This document shows, piece after piece, positions 31,391 to 41,082 of a stretch of DNA of 50,922 nt (position 1 is its first letter; every line of letters begins with the position of its first letter). Position numbers and translations under genes: made by a program. The notes beneath the pieces were generated by a model, which had not been told where the DNA came from, ran no database searches, and saw only the letters and a program-made list of their open reading frames with translations. Location of the stretch: positions 1 to 50,922 of the forward strand of contig JAAYTZ010000120.1 of assembly GCA_012517965.1 (NCBI GenBank). Direction: 5' to 3'. This DNA comes from Propionibacterium sp. (GTDB lineage Bacteria > Actinomycetota > Actinomycetes > Propionibacteriales > Propionibacteriaceae).

Positions 31391-32833
31391 TCAGACCTCC
31401 AGGCCGGGGTAGAGCGGGAAGCCGCCGAGCAGCTCGGCGGCCCGAGCCCGGGTGCGCTCGGCCAGGCCGTCGGCGATCGTGTACTTCGCCTTGCCCGGCT
31501 TGCCGTTGGCGGCCGTGACCGGGGTGGTGCCCCGCAGGACGCCGGCGATCAGGTCCGCCACGACGTCGAACTCGGCCGCCCCCAGGCCGCGGCTGGTGAG
31601 CGCGGGCGTCCCGATGCGGACGCCGGAGGTGTACCAGGCGCCGTTGGGGTCGCGGGGGATCGAGTTGCGGTTGGTGACCACGCCGGAGTCGAGCAGGGCC
31701 GACTCGGCCTGGCGGCCGGTGAGGCCGAACGAGGTGGCGACGTCGAGCAGGACCAGGTGGTTGTCGGTGCCGTCGGTGACGAGCTTCACCCCGCGCCGCT
31801 GCAGCCCCTCGGCGAGCGCCTTGGCGTTGTCGGCGACCCGCTGCGCGTAGCCCTGGAAGTCCGGCGTCCGGGCCTCGGCGAAGGCGACCGCCTTGGCGGC
31901 CATCACGTGCGACAGCGGCCCGCCCAGCACCATCGGGCAGCCCTTGTCGACGAACTCGGCGTACTCGGGCGTGGCCAGCACGAAGCCGCCGCGCGGGCCG
32001 CGCAGCGACTTGTGGGTGGTGGAGGCGACGACGTGGGCGTGGGGGATGGGGTCCTCGTCGCCGGTGAACACCTTGCCGGCGACGAGGCCGGCGAAGTGGG
32101 CCATGTCGACGAACAAGGTGGCGCCGACGGCGTCCGCGATCTCGCGCATCGTGGCGAAGTTGACCCGGCGCGGGTAGGCGGAGTAGCCGGCGACGATGAT
32201 GAGGGGCTTGAACTCGCGGGCGTCGGCGGCCAGCTTGGCGTAGTCGATGAGGCCGGTCTCGGGGTCGGTGCCGTAGGCGCGCTGCTCGAACATCTTGCCG
32301 GAGATGTTGTGGCGGAAGCCGTGGGTCAGGTGGCCGCCGGCGTCCAGGCTCATGCCCATGACGCGCTGGGTGTTGAACTCGCGGCGCAGCGCCTCCCAGT
32401 CGGCCTCGGACAGGTCGTTGACGGTCTTGGCGCCGAGGCGCTCCAGCGTCGGGGACTCGATGCGCTTGTTGAGGATCGCCCAGTAGGCCACCAGGTTGGC
32501 GTCGATGCCCGAGTGCGGCTGAACGTAGGCGTACTCGGCCCCGAACAGCGCGCGGGCGTGCTCGGCGGCGACAGACTCGACGGTGTCGACGTTCTGGCAG
32601 CCGGCGTAGAACCGGTGGCCGACGGTGCCTTCGGCGTACTTGTCGGACAGCCAGTTGCCCATCGTGAGGAGGGTGGCCAGCGAGGCGTAGTTCTCCGACG
32701 CGATCAGCTTCAGCGACCCGCGCTGGTCGGCGAGTTCCTGCCGGATCGCGCCGCCGATCCGCGGTTCCACGGAGTCGATGATGGACAGGGCCTGGCGGTA
32801 GGCGCTCGACGCGGTGGCGGCGACGTCGGTCAC
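31391..32833 (-). CDS. glyA: Serine hydroxymethyltransferase, long form
   Basis: This 480-residue PLP enzyme converts serine and tetrahydrofolate to glycine and methylene-tetrahydrofolate. The PLP lysine lies in [13 protein letters not shown], and [27 protein letters not shown] and [14 protein letters not shown] are all family blocks. It is about 60 residues longer than the common enzyme (about 420). The extra length includes an insert after AYWAILNKR containing [24 protein letters not shown] replaces the usual YGGCE-x-VD. From memory, this long form is shared by a subset of actinobacteria and by chlamydiae. The GTG at 32833 is chosen because GAAGGAG lies about 7 nt upstream; a TAGATT -10 candidate lies about 40 nt upstream. 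Confidence 0.96.
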   Translation of the reverse strand: MTDVAATASSAYRQALSIIDSVEPRIGGAIRQELADQRGSLKLIASENYASLATLLTMGNWLSDKYAEGTVGHRFYAGCQNVDTVESVAAEHARALFGAEYAYVQPHSGIDANLVAYWAILNKRIESPTLERLGAKTVNDLSEADWEALRREFNTQRVMGMSLDAGGHLTHGFRHNISGKMFEQRAYGTDPETGLIDYAKLAADAREFKPLIIVAGYSAYPRRVNFATMREIADAVGATLFVDMAHFAGLVAGKVFTGDEDPIPHAHVVASTTHKSLRGPRGGFVLATPEYAEFVDKGCPMVLGGPLSHVMAAKAVAFAEARTPDFQGYAQRVADNAKALAEGLQRRGVKLVTDGTDNHLVLLDVATSFGLTGRQAESALLDSGVVTNRNSIPRDPNGAWYTSGVRIGTPALTSRGLGAAEFDVVADLIAGVLRGTTPVTAANGKPGKAKYTIADGLAERTRARAAELLGGFPLYPGLEV

Positions 32834-32959
32834 GACGGTCTCCTTCGGCTGGGTTCGGCTCGCCCTCAATCTACCGGACACCGCCGGAGTCCCCTCGCGC
32901 CGGGGGTGTCGTGGGCACCGCCTATGCTGTGCCGCACCGCGTGACAAGGAGTCCCCGCC

Positions 32960-34198
32960 ATGAGCGACACCCCCACCCAGCCGAGCCCCCCCCCCGACCC
33001 GCGGCCCCCCGCGCCCGCCCCGCAGCCCCGGGGGTGGGGTGCGGCCCAGCCGCCCCTGCCGCCGCAGCCCTGGACGCCGCCGGCGCCGCCCCCGCAGCGG
33101 GGCTCGTTCGCGCGCGGTTTCGGTCTGGGGGCGGGGGCCGGCCTGGGGGCGGGGGCCGCCCTGCTGGTGCTCGGGCTGATCGGCGCCCTGCTGAGCACGC
33201 TGATGCTGGTGGGGGTGGCCGGGGCGCTCGGCGGGTCCCGGCAGACCAGCGTCGAGCCGCTCGGCACCGTGTGGGGGGCGGACAGCGCCCCCCGGAAGCT
33301 GCGCGCGGTCGCCGTGACCGGCCCGATCATGGGCGACGCCGGCGACGGCGTGACGCTGGTGGGGGGCACCTACGGCTACGAAGTGGCCGAGGTCATCGAC
33401 GGGTTGGCGGCGAAGGACGCCGACGGCCTGATCCTGCTGCTCAACACCCCTGGCGGCAGCATCAACGGGTCGCGGGCGATCGCCGACGCCGTCGACCGCT
33501 ACGAGCAGCGCACGGGGAAGAAGGCGTTCGCGTACGTGCAGGGCATGTCGGCGTCCGGCGGCGTGTACGCGATGGCCGGCGCGTCGCGCATCCTGGCCGA
33601 CCACGGCTCGCTGGTGGGGAGCATCGGGGTGATCGCCGGGCCGTTCGAGCGCTACCGCGACGTGACCGCGATCACGGGTTCGATGCTGGAGACGGGCGTG
33701 ACGACCACCGGGGGCATCAGCAGCGAGTACCTCACCCAGGGGAAGGGCAAGGACTTCGGCAACCCCTACCGCGACATGACCGCTGAGGAGCGGGCCCAGT
33801 TCATGCGGCTGCTCGCCAACGAGTACGACGCCTTCGTCGGGTGGGTCGCCGCCGCGCGTGGCATCGAGGCGGACACGATCAGGAACACCCTCGGCGCCTA
33901 CATCTTCGACACGAGGAGCGCCCAGCAGTACGGGCTGATCGACGGGACGGCCGGCCGCGACGAGGCGTTCCGCGACTTCGCGACCGCCGCCGGGCTCGAC
34001 CCGGCCCAGACGAAGGTCGTCATGGCCGAGGCGCCGAGTCTGCTCGCCCAGCTGCTGGGGGCCGAGGCGCGCGTGTACGGCACGGCACCCGCGGCGACCG
34101 GGGTCGACGGGCAGCCGGCGCGCGCGACCGCCGCGCTCTGCGCCGGCGGCCCGCAGGTGCTCGCCTACCAGGGCAGCCTCGCGGGGGTGTGCGGCTGA
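32960..34198 (+). CDS. S49 family signal peptide peptidase-like membrane protease (SppA-like)
   Basis: This 412-residue protein has a proline-rich cytoplasmic N-terminus (about 1-50), a Gly/Ala-rich membrane helix (about 52-92) and an S49 protease domain. The nucleophile serine lies in [14 protein letters not shown] near residue 197. [13 protein letters not shown] near 216 follows, and the general-base lysine is probably in [16 protein letters not shown] near 261. [11 protein letters not shown] near 161 is the substrate-binding strand. SppA enzymes clear cleaved signal peptides and misfolded membrane segments. Two cysteines near the end could form a disulfide. AAGGAG precedes the ATG. It is convergent with rlmB. 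Confidence 0.88.
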   Translation: MSDTPTQPSPPPDPRPPAPAPQPRGWGAAQPPLPPQPWTPPAPPPQRGSFARGFGLGAGAGLGAGAALLVLGLIGALLSTLMLVGVAGALGGSRQTSVEPLGTVWGADSAPRKLRAVAVTGPIMGDAGDGVTLVGGTYGYEVAEVIDGLAAKDADGLILLLNTPGGSINGSRAIADAVDRYEQRTGKKAFAYVQGMSASGGVYAMAGASRILADHGSLVGSIGVIAGPFERYRDVTAITGSMLETGVTTTGGISSEYLTQGKGKDFGNPYRDMTAEERAQFMRLLANEYDAFVGWVAAARGIEADTIRNTLGAYIFDTRSAQQYGLIDGTAGRDEAFRDFATAAGLDPAQTKVVMAEAPSLLAQLLGAEARVYGTAPAATGVDGQPARATAALCAGGPQVLAYQGSLAGVCG

Positions 34199-34209
34199 GG
34201 ATCGGGCCC

Positions 34210-35199
34210 TCAGGCCTCGGTGCCCCCCTGCAGCGAGGCGCGGGAGCGCGTCACCTCGTACAGGGCGATGCTCGCCGCCACCGAGGCGTTGAGCGACTCG
34301 ACGGCGGAGGCGATCGGGATCGCGGCCAGGACGTCGCAGTTCTTGCGGACGAGCTGCGCGAGCCCCTCGCCCTCCGAGCCGACCACCACCAGGACCGGGC
34401 CGTCGACGCCGGGGAGCTCGTCGATCGGCGTCCCACCCTCGCCGGCCAGCCCGACGACGAGGAACCCGGCCTCGGCGTAGTCGCGCAGCACCCGGTTCAG
34501 GTTGGTGGCCAACGCCACCGGGCAACGGGCGACGGCCCCGGCCGACGCCTTCCAGACGGCCGCCGTGACGTGCGCGGACCTCCGCTCGGGCACGATGACG
34601 CCGGCGGCGCCGAAGGCGGCGGCGGAGCGGACGATCGCCCCCAGGTTGCGCGGATCGGTGATGCCGTCGCAGGCCACGACCAGGGGGGCGTCCTCGAGCA
34701 GGGCGTCGTCGAGCAGGTCGGCCGGGTGGGCGTACTCGTACTCGGGCAGCTGCAGGGCCACGCCCTGGTGGACCGCGCCGCCCGTGAGCCGGTCGAGTTC
34801 GGTCCGGGACGCCTGCAGCAACGGGACGCTCCGCTCGGCGGCCAGCTTCAGGATGTCGGCCAGCCGGGAGTCCCGCTCGACGCCCTCCGCGACGTAGGCG
34901 CGGCGGATCGGCAGACCGGCCTGCAGCGCCTCGAAGACCGGGTTGCGGCCGATCACCCAGTCCGCCCCGAGGGCGACCGCCTGCCGGGCGCGGCCGGACA
35001 CCTGCCGCTTGCCCTGGCCCCCGTCCGCGCCGCCCTTGCGGTAGGCCTTGTGGTAGGGACGGTCCTCGGCCTTCGGGGTGGGGCCCCGGCCCTCCAGGGA
35101 GCGCCGGATGCGCCCGCCCGACCCGGCCGTGCGGCCGGTGTTCCCCATGCCCTTGCCCGTCTTGCGGACGGCGCCCTTGCGCTGGCTGTTGCCCGGCAT
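34210..35199 (-). CDS. rlmB: 23S rRNA (guanosine-2'-O-)-methyltransferase RlmB
   Basis: This 329-residue SpoU-type (SPOUT) methyltransferase modifies a guanosine of 23S rRNA using SAM. Residues 1-75 are a basic, disordered-looking extension rich in Gly, Arg and Lys, common in actinobacterial members. An RNA-binding L30e-like domain (about 80-155) follows [15 protein letters not shown]. The SPOUT domain shows [30 protein letters not shown] and [23 protein letters not shown], the three SpoU motifs forming the knotted SAM site. It follows cysS by 2 bp, the same pair order as in mycobacteria. Confidence 0.95.
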   Translation of the reverse strand: MPGNSQRKGAVRKTGKGMGNTGRTAGSGGRIRRSLEGRGPTPKAEDRPYHKAYRKGGADGGQGKRQVSGRARQAVALGADWVIGRNPVFEALQAGLPIRRAYVAEGVERDSRLADILKLAAERSVPLLQASRTELDRLTGGAVHQGVALQLPEYEYAHPADLLDDALLEDAPLVVACDGITDPRNLGAIVRSAAAFGAAGVIVPERRSAHVTAAVWKASAGAVARCPVALATNLNRVLRDYAEAGFLVVGLAGEGGTPIDELPGVDGPVLVVVGSEGEGLAQLVRKNCDVLAAIPIASAVESLNASVAASIALYEVTRSRASLQGGTEA

Positions 35200-35201
35200 G
35201 T

Positions 35202-36644
35202 CTACTCCTTCACCAGGCTCCAGCGAGCCCCGTCCTTGGTGTCTTCGATCTTGAGTCCGGACGCCGCGAGCGAGTCCCGGATCGCGTCGGCCGCCGCCCA
35301 GTCACGCCGGGCGCGGGCCTCCGCGCGCTGCGCGAGCAGGGTCTGTACGAGGGCGTCCACCACGGGCGCCAAGTCGTCGGACGCCGGCCCCGCCGCCACC
35401 CACTCGGGGGCGCCGGGGTTGAGCCCGAACACGTCCAGCATCCCCAGCACGGTGGCGTGGCAGGCGAGGACGGCCTCGGAGTCCCCCGCCGCGAGCGCCT
35501 GGTTGCCCTCGCGGACGACCCCGAACAAGGTGGCGAGCGCCTCGGGCGTCCCCAGGTCGTCGTCCATCGCTTCGGCGAAGGCGCGCCAGGCGGCGCTGTC
35601 ACGGTAGGCGAACGGCGCGCCGCCGTCCGGGGACCGCCGGGCGAGGAACGCGCCGGCCCGGTCCAGGAACGAGTCGATGCGGGCCAGCTGGGCGGCGGCC
35701 TCGGCCAGGGAGGCGTCCGAGAGTTCGATGGCCGAGCGGTAGTGCGGCCCGGCCAGGTACAGCCGGACCGCGCGGCCGCCGAACTTCTCGACGGCGCCGA
35801 GCACGTCGGCGGTGTTGCCGAGCGACTTGCTCATCTTCTCGCCGGCCAGCGTGACCCAGGCGTTGTGCATCCAGTAGGTGGCGAAGGGCCGGCCGGCCGC
35901 CTTCGACTGGGCGATCTCGTTCTCGTGATGCGGGAACCGCAGGTCGAGCCCACCTCCGTGGATGTCGAACGCGTCGCCCAGGTACTTGCCGGCCATCGCC
36001 GAGCACTCCAGGTGCCAGCCGGGCCGGCCGCGTCCCCAGGGCGTGGCCCAGGAGGCGGTGTCGGGGTCGCCGGGCTTGTGGCCCTTCCACAGGGCGAAGT
36101 CGCGCGGGTCGCGCTTGCCGCGCTCCTCGGCGTCCTCGGCGGGGGCCATGTCGTCGACCCGCATGCCGGACAGCTCCCCGTACGCCGGCCACGACCGGAC
36201 GTCGAAGTAGACATCGCCCGAGCCGTCGGCCGCGGGGTAGGCATGGCCGCGGTCGATGAGGGTCTCGATCAGTTCGATCATCTCGGGAATGTGCCCCGTC
36301 GCCCGCGGCTCGTAGGTCGGGGGCCGGACGCCCAGGGCCCGGAACGCCTCGTGGAACACGCCCTCGTACAGGTAGGCGTGCGCCCACCACGGCCGGCCGG
36401 CCTCCGCCGACTTCGCCAGGATCTTGTCGTCGATGTCGGTGACGTTGGTGACCATCGTCACCCGGTGACCGGACGCCTCGAGCCAGCGCCGCAGCACGTC
36501 GAAGTTGACCTCCTTGCGCACGTGCCCCAGGTGCGGCGCCGACTGCACGGTGGCGCCGCAGCAGTAGATCGAGACCTCACCCTCGACCAGGGGCACGAAC
36601 TCGACCACGGCCCGGCGGGCGCTGTCATACAGGTGGAACGTCAC
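35202..36644 (-). CDS. cysS: Cysteinyl-tRNA synthetase
   Basis: This 480-residue class I synthetase charges tRNA-Cys. The HIGH motif appears as PHLGH near residue 37 and KMSKS lies near 271. The zinc ligands are seen in YCCGATVQ (Cys), [10 protein letters not shown] (Cys) and FPHHENE (His). The paralogue MshC of mycothiol synthesis is about 410 residues and differs in the C-terminal region, so length and a full anticodon-binding C-terminus favour CysS. The start is a GTG at 36644; TAGACT (complement of 36652-36657) lies 7 nt upstream with no Shine-Dalgarno, suggesting a leaderless transcript. Confidence 0.96.
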   Translation of the reverse strand: MTFHLYDSARRAVVEFVPLVEGEVSIYCCGATVQSAPHLGHVRKEVNFDVLRRWLEASGHRVTMVTNVTDIDDKILAKSAEAGRPWWAHAYLYEGVFHEAFRALGVRPPTYEPRATGHIPEMIELIETLIDRGHAYPAADGSGDVYFDVRSWPAYGELSGMRVDDMAPAEDAEERGKRDPRDFALWKGHKPGDPDTASWATPWGRGRPGWHLECSAMAGKYLGDAFDIHGGGLDLRFPHHENEIAQSKAAGRPFATYWMHNAWVTLAGEKMSKSLGNTADVLGAVEKFGGRAVRLYLAGPHYRSAIELSDASLAEAAAQLARIDSFLDRAGAFLARRSPDGGAPFAYRDSAAWRAFAEAMDDDLGTPEALATLFGVVREGNQALAAGDSEAVLACHATVLGMLDVFGLNPGAPEWVAAGPASDDLAPVVDALVQTLLAQRAEARARRDWAAADAIRDSLAASGLKIEDTKDGARWSLVKE

Positions 36645-36651
36645 CCGCCGG

Positions 36652-36657
36652 AGTCTA
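36652..36657 (-). promoter_or_regulatory. cysS -10 element
   Basis: TAGACT on the minus strand lies 7 nt before the cysS GTG at 36644, with no Shine-Dalgarno sequence between them. Confidence 0.5.
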
Positions 36658-36673
36658 CCGGCGGGCGCGTGCC

Positions 36674-36690
36674 GCCCGCCCCCGGCGGGG
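36674..36690 (-). terminator. Weak hairpin after the DUF4032 gene
   Basis: CCCGCC and GGCGGG form a 6-bp GC stem with a 3-nt loop in the 60-bp gap between the DUF4032 gene and cysS. The surrounding run of C and G allows other pairings, so the exact form is uncertain. Confidence 0.35.
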
Positions 36691-36704
36691 GGCGGGGCCG
36701 GGCC

Positions 36705-38099
36705 TCAGTCGGACGCCCGCCGCTCGGCCTCCCGCCGCCGGAGGGCGTCGATGTCGAGCACGTCGGGCAGCAGCTCGGTGTCCGGGGCGACCGCCTCCGC
36801 CTCCCAGGGATCGAACGGCGCCTCCTCGGCCTCGTCGACGAACCCCTGGGACGGGTCGAACGGATTGACGAGCCGCCGCTCGTCGGGGGTCTCCCCGAGG
36901 TCCTCGCTCATCGCCTCGTCGGGCAGGCCGCGCAGCACGTCCTGGATGTAGCCCTGCACGGCGTCCCCCAGCGGCACCTCGCGGTCGGCGCGCTGCGACG
37001 CGAACCAGCGGTAGTCGAGCACCTCGTGGAAGATCTGCGCCGGGTCCCGCTTCCCGGTCAGCTCGGGTGGGATCGCGCGAACCACCGGCTCGAAGCACTC
37101 CCGCAGCCACTGGTGGGCGACGATCGCCTCGTCGACGTGCTGCTGGTCGGTGCGGGCCCGGAACGTGTCGAGGTCGTTGAGCAGGCGCCGGGCCTGGTTC
37201 TCCTCGGTGTCGAGGCCGGTCAGGCGCAGCAGACGTCGGGAGTGGTGGCCGGCGTCGACGACCTTCGGCTGGATGCGGATCGACGAGCCGTCGACGGCGG
37301 TCGTCACCTCCAGTTCGGCCACGTCGAAGCCGAGCGAGTTGAGCCGCCGGACGCGGCCCTCGATGCGGTGCAGGTCGCCGCCCGAGAACTCCTCGGCGGC
37401 GGTCAACTCCCCCCACAGGGCCGCGTAGCGGCTGTTGATCTGGTCGACGAGCTGCCGCGGGTCGAGGGCGGCGTCGAGGAGGCGTCCGGCCTCCAGGTCG
37501 CAGAACTCGCCGAACAGGTTGGTGATGGCGATGTCGAGGTCGTGGTTCCGCTGCCCGTCGCTCAACCGCGGGTGGAACTCGCCGGTCTCGGCGTCCACCA
37601 GGTAGGCGGCGAATTCGCCGGCGTCCCGGCGGAACAGCACGTTCGACAGGGAGACGTCGCCCCACAGGAAGCCGACCAGATGCAGCCGGACCAGCAGCAC
37701 GACCAGCGCGTCCAGCAGCTGCGACACCGTCTCCTGCCGGACGCCGGAGGCGAACAGCGAGCGGTAGGGCAGCGAGAACTCCAGGTGGCGGGTGAGCAGC
37801 ACCGGGTCGAGGGGCTGCCGGGCGGCGTCGAGGCGTCCGGTCACGACGGCCAGCGGCTCGACGGCGGGGGTGTCGAGGCGGTGCAGGTCCTGCAGCAGCC
37901 GGTACTCGTGCAGCGCGACCTCCTCGATCACCTCCTTGGCGGCGTACACGGACTGCCCGACCCGGATGAACCGGACGACGTGCCGCGAGATGCCGCGCGG
38001 CAGCGCGACCAGCAGGTCGGGGGGCCAGTCGGCGAGCGGCACGTCCCAGGGCAGCGGCAGGAGGTTGCTGTCCGGCTGGGCGGACAAGAAGCGGGGCAC
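36705..38099 (-). CDS. DUF4032 family protein with a kinase-like fold
   Basis: This 464-residue soluble protein belongs to the DUF4032 family by its overall pattern. The N-terminal 200 residues look like a small kinase of the lipopolysaccharide-kinase/Rio type. A Lys in VYAAKEVIEEVALHEYRLL supplies the ATP lysine and helix-C glutamate. LVGFLWGDVSLSNVLFRRD supplies a catalytic-loop Asp and Asn. AAYLVDAETGEFH is at the place of the DFG metal site. The middle part is predicted helical, and residues about 400-464 are acidic and probably disordered. Neither substrate nor activity is known. The start is a GTG at 38099 with a CACACT -10-like hexamer 6 nt upstream. It is transcribed alone or together with cysS-rlmB. 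Confidence 0.78.
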   Translation of the reverse strand: MPRFLSAQPDSNLLPLPWDVPLADWPPDLLVALPRGISRHVVRFIRVGQSVYAAKEVIEEVALHEYRLLQDLHRLDTPAVEPLAVVTGRLDAARQPLDPVLLTRHLEFSLPYRSLFASGVRQETVSQLLDALVVLLVRLHLVGFLWGDVSLSNVLFRRDAGEFAAYLVDAETGEFHPRLSDGQRNHDLDIAITNLFGEFCDLEAGRLLDAALDPRQLVDQINSRYAALWGELTAAEEFSGGDLHRIEGRVRRLNSLGFDVAELEVTTAVDGSSIRIQPKVVDAGHHSRRLLRLTGLDTEENQARRLLNDLDTFRARTDQQHVDEAIVAHQWLRECFEPVVRAIPPELTGKRDPAQIFHEVLDYRWFASQRADREVPLGDAVQGYIQDVLRGLPDEAMSEDLGETPDERRLVNPFDPSQGFVDEAEEAPFDPWEAEAVAPDTELLPDVLDIDALRRREAERRASD

Positions 38100-38130
38100 G
38101 GGTCCAGTGTGACAGCGTGCCCCGACAGAC

Positions 38131-38166
38131 GCGGGGACCCGCCGCCCTCCGGCGACGGGTCCCCGC
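38131..38166. terminator. Terminator after the MsiK/UgpC-type gene
   Basis: GCGGGGACCCG (38131-38141) pairs perfectly over 11 bp with CGGGTCCCCGC (38156-38166). It lies 15 bp beyond the stop codon of the ATPase gene and upstream of the DUF4032 start. Confidence 0.75.
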
Positions 38167-38181
38167 GGTTTCGGCTCCGGG

Positions 38182-39273
38182 TCAGGAGATGCGCTTCTGC
38201 GTGGAGTCGTTGAACACGTGCATGCGCGTGAGGTCCGGCATGAGGCGGACCTTCGACCCGCGGTGCGTGCCGCTGCGGGCGTGCGTGCGGGCGGTGAGCT
38301 GCGGGGCCGTCAGGCGGGCGTCCTCGCTCAGGCCGGACAGGGTGCCGTAGACGTAGCCGTCGGCACCGAGTTCCTCGATCACCGAGACGTCGATCGGGAT
38401 GCCGGCCTCGGTGTCGGACAGCGTCAGGTGCTCGGGGCGGATGCCGATCGTCGCGGTGTCGCCGGCCTTGGCCAGCACCTCCCGCGCCACCGGGACGACC
38501 CAGTCGCCGATCTGGACGCCGCCCTCGACGACCCGGCCCTTGATCAGGTTCATGGCCGGGCTTCCGATGAAGCCGGCGACGAACAGGTTGTCCGGCTTGT
38601 CGTACAGCGTCAGCGGGCTGTCGACCTGCTGCAGGATGCCGTCGCGCATGACCGCCACGCGGTCGCCCATCGTCATGGCCTCGATCTGGTCGTGGGTGAC
38701 GTACACGGTGGTGACGCCGAGCCGCGACTGCAGCGCGGCGATCTGGGTGCGGGTGGAGACGCGCAGCTTGGCGTCCAGGTTCGACAGCGGCTCGTCCATG
38801 AGGAAGACCTGCGGCTGACGGACGATGGCGCGGCCCATGGCGACGCGCTGCCGCTGGCCACCGGAGAGCGCCTTCGGCTTGCGGTTGAGGAACTCCTCCA
38901 GGCCGAGCAGCTTGGCGGCCTCGGCCACGCGGGCGTCCCGCTCGGCCTTGGGCACGTTCTGCATCTTCAGCGCGAAGCCCATGTTGTCGGCCACGGTCAT
39001 GTGCGGGTAGAGCGCGTAGTTCTGGAAAACCATGGCGATGTCGCGGTCCTTCGGCGGCAACGAGGTCACGTCCCGATCGCCGATGAAGATCTGGCCGGAG
39101 TTCACTTCCTCGAGCCCGGCCAGCATGCGGAGGGAGGTCGACTTGCCGCAACCCGAGGGGCCGACGAGGACCATGAATTCGCCGTCGCCGATCTCGAGGT
39201 TGAGCTTGTCGACCGAGGGGTGATCAGCACCGGGGTAGACGCGGGTGGCGTCCTTGAAGGTGACGGTGGCCAT
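38182..39273 (-). CDS. Sugar ABC transporter ATP-binding protein (MsiK/UgpC type)
   Basis: This 363-residue ATPase powers carbohydrate ABC importers. It has Walker A GPSGCGKST near residue 38, the Q loop in VFQNYALYPHMTV, the signature LSGGQRQRVAMGRA near 135, Walker B VFLMDEPLSNLD and the H loop VYVTHDQIEAM. The C-terminal third (about 240-363) is the TOBE/MOP regulatory domain with IGIRPEHL. No permease or binding protein lies nearby. That fits the shared, multi-system ATPase MsiK of actinobacteria, which serves several sugar importers. GGAAAGGAC precedes the ATG. Confidence 0.93.
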   Translation of the reverse strand: MATVTFKDATRVYPGADHPSVDKLNLEIGDGEFMVLVGPSGCGKSTSLRMLAGLEEVNSGQIFIGDRDVTSLPPKDRDIAMVFQNYALYPHMTVADNMGFALKMQNVPKAERDARVAEAAKLLGLEEFLNRKPKALSGGQRQRVAMGRAIVRQPQVFLMDEPLSNLDAKLRVSTRTQIAALQSRLGVTTVYVTHDQIEAMTMGDRVAVMRDGILQQVDSPLTLYDKPDNLFVAGFIGSPAMNLIKGRVVEGGVQIGDWVVPVAREVLAKAGDTATIGIRPEHLTLSDTEAGIPIDVSVIEELGADGYVYGTLSGLSEDARLTAPQLTARTHARSGTHRGSKVRLMPDLTRMHVFNDSTQKRIS

Positions 39274-39400
39274 GCCGAAGTCCTTTCCACGGGCAGGTAC
39301 GTGCCCGACGATCCGTAGTGGAATGAATGAGGAGTCCGATCTCCTCGGTTCCGATCATCTCACGGCCTCCGGGGCTCGGCCACCGTTCCGGGGACGCCGG

Positions 39401-39414
39401 TACCCTCGGAACTC
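39401..39414 (+). promoter_or_regulatory. -10 element for the VTT-domain gene
   Basis: TACCCT at 39401-39406 lies 8 nt before the GTG at 39415, with no Shine-Dalgarno. Confidence 0.4.
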
Positions 39415-40197
39415 GTGAGCGAGCAGCCGGAACCGACCCCGCAGCCGGACGGCGAACGCGACTGGTGGGACGACCCCGCCCTGCCCTGGCGGCACCAGCC
39501 CTCCCGCGCCGACGTGATCTGCCTCGCGGCGCTGGGCGTCGTGGCGGTGTACGCCCTGGTCATGCTGCCGCTCCGGCCGGTGATCCTGGGGCTGGCCCCC
39601 CATGTGTTGGGCTCCCTCGGCTACCGCACCGGCCTGATCATGACCGGCGCGCTGGCGTCCGTGGGGGACCCGTGGCGGCCGCTGGTCTGGGTGGTCGGCT
39701 CGCTGATGGTGATCAAGTTCCACTGGGTGTACTGGTGGGCGGGCCGCCTGTGGGGCCGGCAGATCCTGGACGTGTTCGCCAAGGACAAGGGTCCGCGCAC
39801 CCGCCGGCGCTACGACAAGGCCTGGGAGGTCACCCACCGCTTCGACACGATCGCCTTGATCGCCACCTTCCTGCCGATCCCGCTGCCCGCCGGGGTGATC
39901 TTCGCGGCGGTCGGAGCCGCCGGGACGTCGCTGCGGAAGTTCCTGACGGTGTGCGTGCTGTCGTCGCTGACGACCTCCGCGGCCTACCTGTTGCTCGGCT
40001 ACGCCATCGGGGAGCCCGCCGTGCAGGTCATGGACGCCTACGGCCGCTACCTCTGGTACGTCTCGATCGCCATCATCGTCGGGATGATCGCGGTGGCGCT
40101 GTGGCGGTCGCGCACCAAGACGGCCGAGCCCGCCACCGGGGCCGCGGCCGGTCCGGGGGTGGGAACCGTCGGGGACGCCGCCGGCGAGGGTCGCTAG
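39415..40197 (+). CDS. DedA/VTT-domain-like membrane protein
   Basis: This 260-residue membrane protein has a polar N-terminus (1-32) and about five hydrophobic segments. FLPIPLPAGVIFAAVGAAGTSLRKFL near residue 160 and the following helix SSLTTSAAYLLLGYAIG fit the VTT (SNARE-associated Golgi/DedA) domain, whose members act as phospholipid or undecaprenyl-phosphate translocases. The Pro- and Gly-containing re-entrant loop typical of the family is visible, but the Arg and acidic residues of classical DedA proteins are less clear. The C-terminal tail is Gly/Ala-rich. Function is inferred from fold only. Confidence 0.68.
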   Translation: MSEQPEPTPQPDGERDWWDDPALPWRHQPSRADVICLAALGVVAVYALVMLPLRPVILGLAPHVLGSLGYRTGLIMTGALASVGDPWRPLVWVVGSLMVIKFHWVYWWAGRLWGRQILDVFAKDKGPRTRRRYDKAWEVTHRFDTIALIATFLPIPLPAGVIFAAVGAAGTSLRKFLTVCVLSSLTTSAAYLLLGYAIGEPAVQVMDAYGRYLWYVSIAIIVGMIAVALWRSRTKTAEPATGAAAGPGVGTVGDAAGEGR

Positions 40198-40216
40198 GGT
40201 CGCCGGGACGAGACGA

Positions 40217-40236
40217 GCGCGCCCTGGGCGGCGCGC
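40217..40236. terminator. Possible hairpin between the VTT-domain and reductase genes
   Basis: GCGCGCC (40217-40223) and GGCGCGC (40230-40236) form a 7-bp stem with a 6-nt loop, 20 bp after the upstream stop codon. Confidence 0.4.
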
Positions 40237-40260
40237 CGAACAGAACCGGAGGGAACTCCC

Positions 40261-41082
40261 ATGACGCAGCCAACCGTGACCCTGGCCGGCGGGACCAACA
40301 TCCCGATGGTCGGCCTGGGTACCTGGCCGATGGACGACGCCGAGGCGCGCCGGGTGGTGCGCCAGGCGATCGAGATCGGCTACCGCCACGTGGACACCGC
40401 CGAGAACTACGCCAACGAACGCGGTGTCGGCGACGGCATCAGGGACTCCGGCCTGGACCGGTCCGAGGTCTGGGTCACCACCAAGTTCAACCGGCGCTGG
40501 CACGCCGACCCGGCTGCCGGGCTGCGGGGCAACCTCGAGCGGCTCGGGCTCGACTACGTCGATCTCGCGCTCATCCACTGGCCCAACCCCGATCAGGACC
40601 GCTACGTGCAGGCCTGGCAGGGGCTGATCGAGTTGCGTGAGCAGGGCCTCGCCCGGGCGATCGGCACCTCCAACTTCAAGCCCGCGCACCTCGGCCGGCT
40701 CATCGCCGAGACCGGGGTCGCCCCCGAGGTCAACCAGATCGAGTGCCACCCCTACCTCGACCGGGCGGCCGAACGCGCCTACCACGCCGAACACGGGATC
40801 GTCACCGCCGCCTGGAGCCCGCTCGGCCGGAACAACGGCCTGCTGCAGGAGCCGCTGATCGTCGAGTTGGCCGCCCGATACGGGGTGACGCCGGGGCAGG
40901 TCGTGCTGGCCTGGGACGTCCTGCAGGGCATGGTGACGGTGCCCAAGTCGTCGAACCCCGAGCGGCTGCGCCAGAACCTCGACGTCTTCGACATCCCGCT
41001 GACCGCCGCCGACGTGGCCGCGCTCACCTCCCTGGAGTCGCCCGGCCTGGTGCCCGCCGACTCCGACGTCTTCGGTCATTAG
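40261..41082 (+). CDS. Aldo/keto reductase
   Basis: This 273-residue TIM-barrel enzyme reduces aldehydes or ketones, typically with NADPH. The catalytic tetrad is visible: Asp in HVDTAENYANE with the Tyr a few residues later, Lys in WVTTKFN and His in ALIHWPNP. GTSNFKPAHL, NQIECHPYL and the C-terminal VPKSSNPERLRQNLDVFDIPL that binds the cofactor phosphate are typical of 2,5-diketo-gluconate reductase-like members. GGAGGG lies 7 nt before the ATG. Substrate is unknown. It is convergent with the methyltransferase gene. Confidence 0.92.
   Translation: MTQPTVTLAGGTNIPMVGLGTWPMDDAEARRVVRQAIEIGYRHVDTAENYANERGVGDGIRDSGLDRSEVWVTTKFNRRWHADPAAGLRGNLERLGLDYVDLALIHWPNPDQDRYVQAWQGLIELREQGLARAIGTSNFKPAHLGRLIAETGVAPEVNQIECHPYLDRAAERAYHAEHGIVTAAWSPLGRNNGLLQEPLIVELAARYGVTPGQVVLAWDVLQGMVTVPKSSNPERLRQNLDVFDIPLTAADVAALTSLESPGLVPADSDVFGH

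Noticed and set aside
31391..34525. Reading glyA as a 1044-residue protein reaching to 34525
   Set aside because: The first 564 residues are antisense to the S49 peptidase gene and low in complexity; a Shine-Dalgarno and the normal SHMT N-terminus place the start at 32833.
35202..36644. MshC (mycothiol ligase) in place of CysS
   Set aside because: The protein is full length for CysS with an intact C-terminal anticodon-binding part and is followed by rlmB, as cysS is in mycobacteria.
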